Position numbers and translations under genes: made by a program. The notes beneath the pieces are model-generated. The model was given only the letters and a program-made list of their open reading frames with translations, was not told the DNA's origin and did no database searches. From Solwaraspora sp. WMMA2056 (GTDB lineage: Bacteria; Actinomycetota; Actinomycetes; Mycobacteriales; Micromonosporaceae), in the NCBI RefSeq assembly GCF_030345095.1, contig NZ_CP128360.1, positions 4,588,001 to 4,652,000 of the forward strand: DNA of 64,000 nt. The letters are read 5' to 3'. Positions 25,989-33,459 of the stretch are shown piece after piece (position 1 is the first letter of the stretch; each line of letters opens with the position of its first letter).

Positions 25989-27335
25989 TCAGACCAGCAG
26001 CAGCGCCACGAGGACCACGCCGGCGACGCCGACCAGGGCGGCCAGGACGGTCACCAGGACGGGGCCGTATTCGTCGTACCAGGGACGGGCCGGTGCCGCC
26101 GACGCAGCCGGCACCGGGTATGACGCTGGCAGCGGCGACTGGTACGGCACCGGCGCGACGGCAGGTGACCTCGGCGCCGGCGGTGGCGCGGGTGGGCCGG
26201 TGGGCGCGGTCCGGGCGGCGCCGCCGGTGCGCAGTACGCCGTCGGCGACGACGGTCTCCGGTTGCTCCAACGTGGTCGGCGCCACCCCCAGTTGGGTGTG
26301 GATCAGCCGCGCTGCCAGCGGAATCCGGCTGGAACCGCCGACGAGGAACACGCCGACCAGGTCGGCGGGGGTCAGGCCGGCGGCGGCGACGGTGCGCGCC
26401 AGGCAGTCCACGGTCCGGGAAAGGTGGCCGTGGATCAGTGACTCCAGCTCGTCGCGGGTGAGGTGGGCGGCGACGTCCAGCGCCGGCAGGTGCACGTCGG
26501 CGCTGGCGGTGCGCGACAGGGTCTCCTTGGCGGCGCGGACGTCGTCGTAGAGCAGGGCACGGGCCCGTCGCGATCCCGTGTCCGCGGGGGCGACCAGGCC
26601 GTTCCACATGACGGTGCGGTTCGGTGAGTAGGCGCGGCCCAGGTGTTCCACGAGGGCCTGGTCGAACTCGAGGCCACCGACCTCGGTCAGGCCCTGCTCG
26701 GCGAGGACCACGAACCCGGCGGCGTCGGATCCGGTGGCCCTGGGCCGGGCGGGGTCGCGTCCGGCGGCCTCGGATCCGGTCGGGTCGCGGCGGACCACCG
26801 CCGCGTCGAAGGTGCCGCCGCCGAGGTCGTAGACGGCCAACGCTCGACCGGGTGGCAGCGCCGCACCCAGCACCGCCGTGTAGTAGGCGGCGGCGGCGAC
26901 CGGCTCGGCGACCAGCGTCGGTTGCGGCAGTCCGGCGGCGTACGCGGCCTGGACCAGGACGGCCCGGCGCCGCTGCCCCCAGCTCGCCGGGTGGCTCAGC
27001 CGGACCTCGTCGACGCCGCCGAGCTGGCGGCGGGCCTCGACGGCGACGTGGCGCAGCACGGCGGCGATCAGCTGCGGCACCGGGACCTCGGCGTCACGCA
27101 GCAGCACCGTGCCGTCGTCGACGCGGCGCTTCGGGTGGGGTTCGAATCCGGCCGGGTCGACGCGGGCGCGCCGGTGCGCGTCGTGGCCGACGGCCAGTCG
27201 TCCGTCGGGTTCCCGGTACACCGCCGACGGCAGCAGCGGGGTGCCGTCGAACAGCAGTGGCCGGGTCCGTCCGTCGCCGCCGCGCACCACCGCCACCGTG
27301 TTCGAGGTGCCGAAGTCGATGCCCAGTGCCCGCAT
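25989..27335 (-). CDS. Membrane-anchored Hsp70-family ATPase
   Basis: 448 residues: an Hsp70/actin-type ATPase domain (1-365) with phosphate-1 IDFGTSNTVAV (6-16), phosphate-2 AVYDLGGGTFDAAVV (167-181) and adenosine motif FLVGGSSRIPLA (330-341), then a Pro/Ala/Tyr linker and a C-terminal membrane helix (425-448, VLVTVLAALVGVAGVVLVALLLV less its ends). There is no substrate-binding domain, so it is not DnaK. A paralogue of the same build but with a beta-propeller after the helix lies at 56270-59026. ATG 27335 fits the family start; the frame is open to 27401. Role unknown; signalling at the membrane is a guess. Confidence 0.88.
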   Translation of the reverse strand: MRALGIDFGTSNTVAVVRGGDGRTRPLLFDGTPLLPSAVYREPDGRLAVGHDAHRRARVDPAGFEPHPKRRVDDGTVLLRDAEVPVPQLIAAVLRHVAVEARRQLGGVDEVRLSHPASWGQRRRAVLVQAAYAAGLPQPTLVAEPVAAAAYYTAVLGAALPPGRALAVYDLGGGTFDAAVVRRDPTGSEAAGRDPARPRATGSDAAGFVVLAEQGLTEVGGLEFDQALVEHLGRAYSPNRTVMWNGLVAPADTGSRRARALLYDDVRAAKETLSRTASADVHLPALDVAAHLTRDELESLIHGHLSRTVDCLARTVAAAGLTPADLVGVFLVGGSSRIPLAARLIHTQLGVAPTTLEQPETVVADGVLRTGGAARTAPTGPPAPPPAPRSPAVAPVPYQSPLPASYPVPAASAAPARPWYDEYGPVLVTVLAALVGVAGVVLVALLLV

Positions 27336-27411
27336 GGGGGGCACCCTACTGCCGGCGCGGCGCAACCTGACGTACGCCCGCCGGTTGCCGGCGGCAGGCA
27401 TACTGCCCAGC

Positions 27412-28215
27412 GTGCCGCACCGTTACGCGTACCTGGACTCCCCCACGCCGATCGCGTTCGCGCACCGGGGCGGGGCGGCCCGGGGTGACGAGAACACCGC
27501 CGAGGCGTTCGCCCGTGCCGTCGAGCTGGGTTACCGGTACGTGGAGACCGACGTGCACGGCACCGCCGACGGCGTGGCGGTGGTGTTCCACGATCCGACG
27601 TTGGACCGGCTGGCCGGGATCAAGGGCGCGGTGGCGAAGATGCGCTGGGCGGACCTGGCGACGGTACGTGTCGGCGGGTCGGCGGCGGTGCCCCGTCTCG
27701 ACGACGTCCTCGACGCCTGGCCGCAGGTGCGGTTCAACATCGACGTGAAGGCCGACGGCGGGGTACGGCCGACGGTGGAGACGCTTCAGCGGTGCGGTGC
27801 CGCCGACCGGGTGCTGCTGGCGTCGTTCTCGGACCGGCGGCTGCACCGGCTGCGGACGTTGACGCAGGGCCGGGTCGCGACGTCGCTGGGGATGCGGGCG
27901 GTGACCCGGTTGCGGATCGCGTCGGTCACCGGTGGCCGGCTGCGGCTGCCGCCGTCGGTGGTAGCCGCGCAGGTGCCGGTGCGGTTCAACCGGGTCCCGG
28001 TGGTCGACGCCCGGTTCGTGGCGTACTGCCACCGGCTGGGGTTGCAGGTGCATGTCTGGACGATCGACGAACCTGCCGAGATGAACGAGTTACTCGACCT
28101 CGGGGTGGATGGCATCATGACCGATCACGTCGAGGTGCTGCGTGACGTCTATCTGCGTCGTGGCCACTGGCCGCCGGACCGGCGGGTCGACGTGGACAGT
28201 GCCGCCCGTACCTGA
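27412..28215 (+). CDS. Glycerophosphodiester phosphodiesterase family protein
   Basis: 267-residue TIM-barrel phosphodiesterase that splits glycerophosphodiesters to glycerol 3-phosphate and an alcohol. Signatures: AFAHRGG with the catalytic His (residue about 20), ENTAEAF, VETDVHGTADGVAVVFHDPTLDR (metal Glu and Asp, second catalytic His), FNIDVKAD and VWTIDEPAEM near the C-terminus followed by DGIMTDHVEVL. No signal peptide, so cytoplasmic. GTG 27412 leads directly into the barrel. Divergent from the Hsp70-like gene and followed 16 bases later by the MFS transporter gene, with which it may be co-transcribed. Confidence 0.94.
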   Translation: MPHRYAYLDSPTPIAFAHRGGAARGDENTAEAFARAVELGYRYVETDVHGTADGVAVVFHDPTLDRLAGIKGAVAKMRWADLATVRVGGSAAVPRLDDVLDAWPQVRFNIDVKADGGVRPTVETLQRCGAADRVLLASFSDRRLHRLRTLTQGRVATSLGMRAVTRLRIASVTGGRLRLPPSVVAAQVPVRFNRVPVVDARFVAYCHRLGLQVHVWTIDEPAEMNELLDLGVDGIMTDHVEVLRDVYLRRGHWPPDRRVDVDSAART

Positions 28216-28231
28216 CCAGTAGAAGGATCCG

Positions 28232-29638
28232 ATGGCCGACCCCACCGAGCCTACGTCCGTTCCGCCCCCGGCCGCGTCGGCCGGCGCCGCACCGGCGAGC
28301 ACCCGCCGGGAACGCACCGGCTGGTACTTCTACGACTGGGCGATGTCGGCGTTCTCCACGACCGTGATCACCGTGTTCCTGGGTCCGTTCCTGACCAGTG
28401 TCACGAAGCAGGCGGCCGGCTGCGCGATCGACGCCGTCGAGTGCACCGGGTACGTGTATCCGCTGGGTATCCAGGTGGCGCCGGGGTCGTACTTCCCGTA
28501 CCTGGTGTCGTTGTCGGTGGCGTTGACGGTGCTGGCGTTGCCGGTCACCGGGGCGATCGCCGACCGCACCATGCACAAGAAGCGGCTGCTGGCGGCGACG
28601 GCGTTCCTCGGCGCGGCGGCGACCATCGCGATGATCTTCGTGACGGGTGACCGGTACCTGCTCGGTGGCGGGCTGTTCATCCTGGCCAACGTGACGTTCG
28701 GCGCGAGTGTGGTGGTGTACAACTCGTTCCTGCCGCAGCTGGGTGGCCCGGACGACCGGGACGGGATCTCCAGCAGGGGCTGGGCGTTGGGGTACCTCGG
28801 TGGTGGTCTGCTGCTGGCAGCGAACCTGGTGGTGGTGCAGTCGTTCAGCATCGACGGTGATCCGCAGCGCACCCTGGACCTGGCCCGCTGGTCGATAGTG
28901 TCGGCCGGGGTGTGGTGGGCGGTGTTCACCCTGGTGCCGCTGGCCTGGCTGCGGGAACGTCCGGCAGCCGACGCGCACCCGGGCGGCAACGTGCTCACCG
29001 ACGGGTTCAGACAACTTGGTCGTACGGTGCGGGGGCTGAAGGCGTACCCGTTGACGTTGTTCTTCCTGCTGGCGTTCCTGGTCTACAACGACGGCATTCA
29101 GACGGTGATCGCGTTGGCCAGCCAGTACGGCACCGAGGAGCTGCGGCTGGGGCAGTCGACGCTGATCGTGACGATCCTGCTGGTGCAGTTCCTGGCGTTC
29201 GGTGGGGCGTTGGCGTTGGGGGCGGTGGCGAAACGGATCGGCGCGTGGAAGACGGTGCTGGCCAGTCTGGTGCTGTGGACGGCGGTGATCCTGGCGGCGT
29301 TCCGGCTGCCGGCGGAGGCGCCGGCGCAGTTCATGGCGTTGGGGGCGGCGATCGGTCTGGTGCTGGGCGGCTCGCAGGCGCTGAGCCGGTCGTTGTTCAG
29401 CCAGATGATCCCGGCCGGTAAGGAAGGCGAGTACTACGGGTTCTACGAGATCAGCGACAAGGGCACCAGTTGGTTGGGGCCGTTGGCGTTCGGGGTGGTG
29501 TTCCAGTTGACGAACTCGTACCGGGTGGGTCTGGTGTCGTTGTTGATCTTCTTTGTGATCGGGTTCCTGCTGCTGGCGGCGGTGCCGGTCCGGCGGGCGA
29601 TCATCGCCGCCGGCAACACCCCGCCCCGGGTGCTCTGA
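28232..29638 (+). CDS. MFS transporter, UMF1 (Atg22-like) family
   Basis: 468-residue transporter with about twelve membrane segments. RTGWYFYDWAMSAFSTTV after a Pro/Ala-rich N-terminus is the hallmark of the UMF1/Atg22-like branch; GAIADRTMHKKRLL is the MFS loop 2-3 motif and LGGSQALSRSLFSQMIPAGKEGEYYGFYEISDKGTSWLGP is the conserved C-terminal half. In yeast Atg22 exports amino acids from the vacuole; bacterial substrates are unknown. ATG 28232 has GTAGAAGGATCC just upstream. Linked to the GDPD gene upstream. A long inverted repeat begins 16 bases after the stop. Confidence 0.92.
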   Translation: MADPTEPTSVPPPAASAGAAPASTRRERTGWYFYDWAMSAFSTTVITVFLGPFLTSVTKQAAGCAIDAVECTGYVYPLGIQVAPGSYFPYLVSLSVALTVLALPVTGAIADRTMHKKRLLAATAFLGAAATIAMIFVTGDRYLLGGGLFILANVTFGASVVVYNSFLPQLGGPDDRDGISSRGWALGYLGGGLLLAANLVVVQSFSIDGDPQRTLDLARWSIVSAGVWWAVFTLVPLAWLRERPAADAHPGGNVLTDGFRQLGRTVRGLKAYPLTLFFLLAFLVYNDGIQTVIALASQYGTEELRLGQSTLIVTILLVQFLAFGGALALGAVAKRIGAWKTVLASLVLWTAVILAAFRLPAEAPAQFMALGAAIGLVLGGSQALSRSLFSQMIPAGKEGEYYGFYEISDKGTSWLGPLAFGVVFQLTNSYRVGLVSLLIFFVIGFLLLAAVPVRRAIIAAGNTPPRVL

Positions 29639-29653
29639 CCCTCTCCCCTACCC

Positions 29654-29733
29654 CATGATCGCGACGATCTTGCGCTTATCGAGAAGATTTGTCGGAATTG
29701 TCCAACGATAAGCGCAAGATCGTCGCGATCATG
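29654..29733. repeat. Perfect inverted repeat with 28-base arms
   Basis: Arms 29654-29681 and 29706-29733 are exact complements (core GATCGCGACGATCTTGCGC) around an AT-richer 24-base loop. It lies between the MFS gene and the convergent hydrolase gene. It could act as a strong terminator, but length, exactness and its sequence suggest a dispersed intergenic palindromic element. Confidence 0.9.
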
Positions 29734-29768
29734 GCCGGGGCAGGCGGGGTGGACGGTTACGGGACGGG

Positions 29769-30593
29769 TCAGGGGATGGGCTGGGTCGCCTCGATGGCGG
29801 CGATGGAGGTACGGGTGGCCGCCACGAAGTTCCAGAACACCGTGTTGGTGGTGTTGCGCCGCTGCGCGACCGTGTTGGTGCCGAACATCGCCGTCCGCAG
29901 CGGGGTGGTGATCTCCAGCTGGGCGCCCATGCCGAGCAGCGTCCGGTTGACGATGTTGTTCGTGGCGGTGCCGGCGATCGCCGAGATGCCGGTGGCGTCG
30001 AAGGCGGTGAACCCGGCCGCCGTGTAGGCGGTGATCAGCGCGGCCCGGAACGCGGCGTTGCGCCCACCGACGGCCACGGCCTGGGCGTTCGACGGCAGCC
30101 CGGCGGTGCCCGGGGTGCAGCCGTGCAGGGCGACGACATTGAGCGCGCCGGCCGCCACCGACAACGCCGGGGTGTCGTCACAGTTGCTGGCGGTGACGTG
30201 CAGCTCGCCGTTGCCCGACGAGCGGATGCCTTCGAACATCCAGTAGTCGTGGACCGGGCCGGCGGCGGGGGTCGCCGCCAGGGTCGCCGGGTGGTAGCCG
30301 GCGATCGCCAGGCACAGCTCCGACGTGCCACCCTCGATGCCGCCGCCGTGCGGGGCGATGATCGCCGTACGCGGGAACGCGACCGTGCCCGCGTTGGCGT
30401 TGTCGAGCAGGGCGTGCCGGCGGAACCGGCGGGCGTAGTCGACGCCTTCGGCCAGGTCCGGGTCGGCGTACAGGTCGGTGTTGGAGTCGTACAGGTCGGC
30501 GGCGAGTGCCGGCGCGGCCGGCAACGTCACCAGGGGTCCGGCGACTGCCGCGGTGGCGAGCATGCCGAGGACGGCCCTTCTGCTGGTGCTCAT
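29769..30593 (-). CDS. Secreted poly-gamma-glutamate hydrolase family protein
   Basis: 274 residues with a Tat-type signal (MSTSRRAVLGMLATAAVAGP, cleavage likely after APALAA near residue 32). The mature part fits the phage-type PghP family of zinc peptidases: AIIAPHGGGIEGGTSEL holds the metal His and Glu (H near 84, E near 88), DYWMFEGIRSSGNGELHVTA a second conserved block, and NVVALHGCTPG the third metal His. These enzymes cut poly-gamma-glutamate. ATG 30593 is preceded by GGAGGAA. The twin arginine suggests export of a folded, metal-loaded protein. Divergent-convergent context gives no pathway. Confidence 0.87.
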   Translation of the reverse strand: MSTSRRAVLGMLATAAVAGPLVTLPAAPALAADLYDSNTDLYADPDLAEGVDYARRFRRHALLDNANAGTVAFPRTAIIAPHGGGIEGGTSELCLAIAGYHPATLAATPAAGPVHDYWMFEGIRSSGNGELHVTASNCDDTPALSVAAGALNVVALHGCTPGTAGLPSNAQAVAVGGRNAAFRAALITAYTAAGFTAFDATGISAIAGTATNNIVNRTLLGMGAQLEITTPLRTAMFGTNTVAQRRNTTNTVFWNFVAATRTSIAAIEATQPIP

Positions 30594-30827
30594 GAGGTGG
30601 TTCCTCCATCAGGTGTGGTTGCCCGGTGGTTCGGGCGAGGCACACCGTGTCACATCGACTGCGACGATCACCAACGATTTCCGTTGCCGCAGGAAGCCTG
30701 CACCGCCGGATTCGGCGGCAAAATCCACTGGTACGGCGGATTTCGCACCGCTGCGGTGTCGGATCGACGACGTGGGCCGTATCGGCGACCCGACACCGCC
30801 CCGGGCCCGACCCAGGCGGGCGGGCGG

Positions 30828-31217
30828 TCAGGCGGCGAGACCCACCGCGAGCGCGACGATGCCGAGCAGCGGCGCCAACCCCTGGATGAGCGCGGCGCGC
30901 ACCAACGCCGGCCGGGAGATCACCAGGACCGCACTGGCGGCGAGCATCGACCCGGCACCGGTGAAGACCAGGGTCGCGCCGACGGCGGTCGCCCCGGCGA
31001 CGATCACGACGATGCCGAGCACCACCGCGACCGCCAGGAACAGGTTGTAGAAGCCCTGGTTGAAGGCGAGGGAGCGGGTGGTGAGGGCCTCCTGCTCGCT
31101 GCGGATGCCGAACACCGCACGGGTACGCGGCGCGGTCCACGCCACCGACTCGAGGTAGAAGATGTAGCCGTGGATCAGTGCCGCCACGGCGGCGAAGACC
31201 AGTCCCGCGACAACCAC
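30828..31217 (-). CDS. DUF1304 family membrane protein
   Basis: 129 residues with four membrane segments. FAAVAALIHGYIFYLESVAWTAPRTRAVFG and the following SEQEALTTRSLAFNQGFYNLFLA are the conserved DUF1304 blocks. Function unknown. GTG 31217 is chosen because GGGGGG lies 5 bases upstream and it gives the usual family length; the frame is open to 31424 through the start of the PP2C gene on the other strand. The divergent PP2C gene starts 76 bases away. Confidence 0.9.
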   Translation of the reverse strand: MVVAGLVFAAVAALIHGYIFYLESVAWTAPRTRAVFGIRSEQEALTTRSLAFNQGFYNLFLAVAVVLGIVVIVAGATAVGATLVFTGAGSMLAASAVLVISRPALVRAALIQGLAPLLGIVALAVGLAA

Positions 31218-31293
31218 GTAGCCCCCCGATCCCCCGAGTCGCACGCCTACCGGAGGGAATCTATCGGATCGGCCAGGCCGTAAGGTGGCGGCC

Positions 31294-32511
31294 ATGGACC
31301 GGACCCCGGAACGGCAGTGGCTCGACGCGCTCAGCGACGTGCTGACCCGTTCCCACCTGTTCCAGCCCGACGAACTCGCCCCCGAGTTCGCCGAGGTGAT
31401 GGCCGGCCTGGGCGTGCAGACCACGATCTACCTGGTCGACGAGGAGCAGCAGGCGCTGCGCCCCGTACCGCATCCGGGCCGAACCGACCCGCCACCGCAA
31501 CCGGTCGAAGGGTCCCTCGCCGGTCGGGCCTTCACCCTGGTCGAGTCGATCCCGGCGCTGAACGAACCCGCCTGGTGGATTCCGATGATCGACGGCACCG
31601 ATCGGCTCGGCGTCATCGACTTCGCCTTCGACGACCCGGACGTCGCCGCCGACCCGCACACCCGGCGTCGCTGCGAGACCATGGCCGGGCTGATCGGCCA
31701 CCTGATCACCGTGACCGTCCCGAAGGGTGACTTCCTGCTGCGGGTCGGCCGGTCCCGGTCGGCGACCGCCGCCGCCGAACTGATGGCGCAGGTGTTGCCG
31801 CCGCTGACCGCCGCCACCCGCCGGATCACCGTCAGCGCCGTCCTGGAGCCGAGCTACGACATCGGCGGCGACGGCTTCGACTACGCCATCGACGGCCACC
31901 ACGCCCAGTTGGCGATCTTCGACGCCGTCGGGCACAGCATGAAAGCCGGCCTGACCTGCAGCGCCGTCATCGCCGCGATCCGGGCGGCCCGCCGTGCCGG
32001 GCTGGACCTGCCCGGTCAGGCCGAGGCCGCCGACGCGGCCGTGCTGGACCAGTTCACCGACGCCCGGTTCGTCACCGCGATCCTGGTCGACATCGACCTG
32101 GACAGCGGGCTGCTGCGCTACGTCAACGCCGGACACCCGAGGCCGATGCTGCTGCGCGGCGGCAAAATGGTCCGTGAGCTGCGCGACGGCCGGCGGCTGC
32201 CGCTGGGCATCCGGCACCCGGCCCGCGCCGTCGGCGAGGAACAGCTCGAACCCGGCGACCAGCTGCTGATGTTCACCGACGGCGTGGTCGAGGCGCGGGG
32301 CAGTGACGACGGCGGCGAGTTTGGCCTGAGCCGGCTGGCTGACCTCGCCGAACGCCAGGCCGCGACCGGGCTGCCGGCCCCCGAGGCGGTACGCCGGCTC
32401 GCCCGCGCCGTCGCTGACTTCCGGGGCGGCCCGCCCAGCGACGACGCGACCCTGCTGCTGGCCGACTGGTCCCCGGCCGCCGCCGAACGCACCGTGATCA
32501 CCCCGCTGTGA
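31294..32511 (+). CDS. PP2C-type (SpoIIE domain) serine phosphatase
   Basis: 405 residues. Residues about 20-150 form a GAF-like sensory domain (VQTTIYLVDEEQQALRPVP, RLGVIDFAFDD). From residue 165 the PP2C/SpoIIE phosphatase follows, with metal residues in YDIGGDGFDYAIDGHHAQLAIFDAVGHSM (GGD and D-x-x-G), YVNAGHPRPMLLRGG and LLMFTDGVVEARG, ending DDATLLLADW. Such proteins control anti-sigma or anti-anti-sigma factors by dephosphorylation. ATG 31294 is chosen over GTG 31285. Its stop overlaps the start of the pentapeptide-type gene by 4 bases (GTGA), so the output of this phosphatase and the pentapeptide protein may be linked. Confidence 0.9.
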   Translation: MDRTPERQWLDALSDVLTRSHLFQPDELAPEFAEVMAGLGVQTTIYLVDEEQQALRPVPHPGRTDPPPQPVEGSLAGRAFTLVESIPALNEPAWWIPMIDGTDRLGVIDFAFDDPDVAADPHTRRRCETMAGLIGHLITVTVPKGDFLLRVGRSRSATAAAELMAQVLPPLTAATRRITVSAVLEPSYDIGGDGFDYAIDGHHAQLAIFDAVGHSMKAGLTCSAVIAAIRAARRAGLDLPGQAEAADAAVLDQFTDARFVTAILVDIDLDSGLLRYVNAGHPRPMLLRGGKMVRELRDGRRLPLGIRHPARAVGEEQLEPGDQLLMFTDGVVEARGSDDGGEFGLSRLADLAERQAATGLPAPEAVRRLARAVADFRGGPPSDDATLLLADWSPAAAERTVITPL

Positions 32512-33389
32512 CGCCGCTGGAGGAGCTGCGGGCCACCGGGCTGTACGTGCGGGCCGCGCGTCAGCTCGGCGCCGACACCGCACCGGTACGCCTGGCCGGG
32601 CTGCACGCCCTGGAACGCCTCGGCCAGGCCGGTGCAGCCGACCGGCAGCAGGTCACCGACGTGCTCTGCGCCTACCTGCAGCTGCCGTTGCCGGGGCAGC
32701 GGCCGGACGCCGCACAGGAACGCCGGGTGCGTCTCGCCGCGCAGCAGATCCTGGCCCGGCACCTGCGGCCAGGGCCGGCCGAACACACCCCGGATCCGGC
32801 ATTCTGGGCGGGGGTCGTCGTCGACCTGACCGGGGCCACCGTCATCGACGCCGACTTCACCGGCTGCCACCTGCACGACGCCCGGATCGACGAGGCGACC
32901 TTCACCGGCACCGCCGGGTTCGTCGAGGCCAGCTTCGCCGGTACGGCCGGGTTCGTCGACACCCGGTTCACCGGCCCCGCCGAGTTCGACCGGGCCGTGT
33001 TCAGCGGCCCCGTCGGCTTCGGCGACACGATCTTCGCCGGCACCGCCGGGTTCGCCGGGGCGACATTCGACGGTACGGCCGGTTTCGGTGACACGACGTT
33101 CCACGGCATCGCCCGGTTCACCGGTGCCGTGTTCGCCCGCGACGCCCTGTTCGGCGGGGCGGCGTTCAGCGGCACCGCCCAGTTCGCCGACGTCAGGTTC
33201 GGTGTCGACGCCTGGTTCACCGAGGCCACGTTCGCCGGCATCGCCCGCTTCACCGGGGCGGCGTACGGCAAGGATGCCTGCTTCGACGGGGCAGTCGTCG
33301 GCGTCGGCGGCCGGGACCGCGACGAATGGCCGGCCGGCTGGCACGTCGACCCCGCGACGCGTCACCTGGTACGCGCCCCGCACCACTGA
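32508..33389 (+). CDS. Pentapeptide-repeat-like protein, short paralogue
   Basis: 293 residues, no membrane segment. Residues 1-105 form a helical domain (LYVRAARQLGADTAPVRLAGLHALERLGQ, ERRVRLAAQQILARHLRP) shared with the next gene. From 106 to 255 run about 17 pentapeptide-type units of the A-x-F-x-G pattern (ATFTGTAGF, ASFAGTAGF, TRFTGPAEF), expected to form a right-handed square beta-helix. The C-terminal WPAGWHVDPATRHLVR is shared with the paralogue. GTG 32508 overlaps the PP2C stop by 4 bases. Tandem duplicate of the C-terminal two-thirds of the 33460 gene. Function unknown. Confidence 0.85.
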   Translation: MTPLEELRATGLYVRAARQLGADTAPVRLAGLHALERLGQAGAADRQQVTDVLCAYLQLPLPGQRPDAAQERRVRLAAQQILARHLRPGPAEHTPDPAFWAGVVVDLTGATVIDADFTGCHLHDARIDEATFTGTAGFVEASFAGTAGFVDTRFTGPAEFDRAVFSGPVGFGDTIFAGTAGFAGATFDGTAGFGDTTFHGIARFTGAVFARDALFGGAAFSGTAQFADVRFGVDAWFTEATFAGIARFTGAAYGKDACFDGAVVGVGGRDRDEWPAGWHVDPATRHLVRAPHH

Positions 33390-33404
33390 CCGCGACCGCT
33401 ACCA

Positions 33405-33428
33405 CTGGCGCTGGCGCTGGCGCTGGCG
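33405..33428. repeat. CTGGCG hexamer repeated four times
   Basis: Four exact head-to-tail copies in the 70-base gap between the two pentapeptide-type genes. Phase-neutral (6 bases) and possibly a replication-slippage product; TACTGT at 33439-33444 just after it could be a -10 element for the second gene. Confidence 0.6.
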
Positions 33429-33459
33429 GTACGGCTCTACTGTGGTGGGCCGACGGCAG

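Noticed and set aside
27130-27160. GGTTCGAATCC resembling a tRNA T-loop
   Set aside because: It lies in the coding region FEPHPKR of the Hsp70-like gene and no acceptor stem, D or anticodon arm can be built around it.
33402-33428. CTGGCG repeats as a CRISPR or regulatory array
   Set aside because: Only four adjoining hexamers without spacers; simplest as a slippage repeat.
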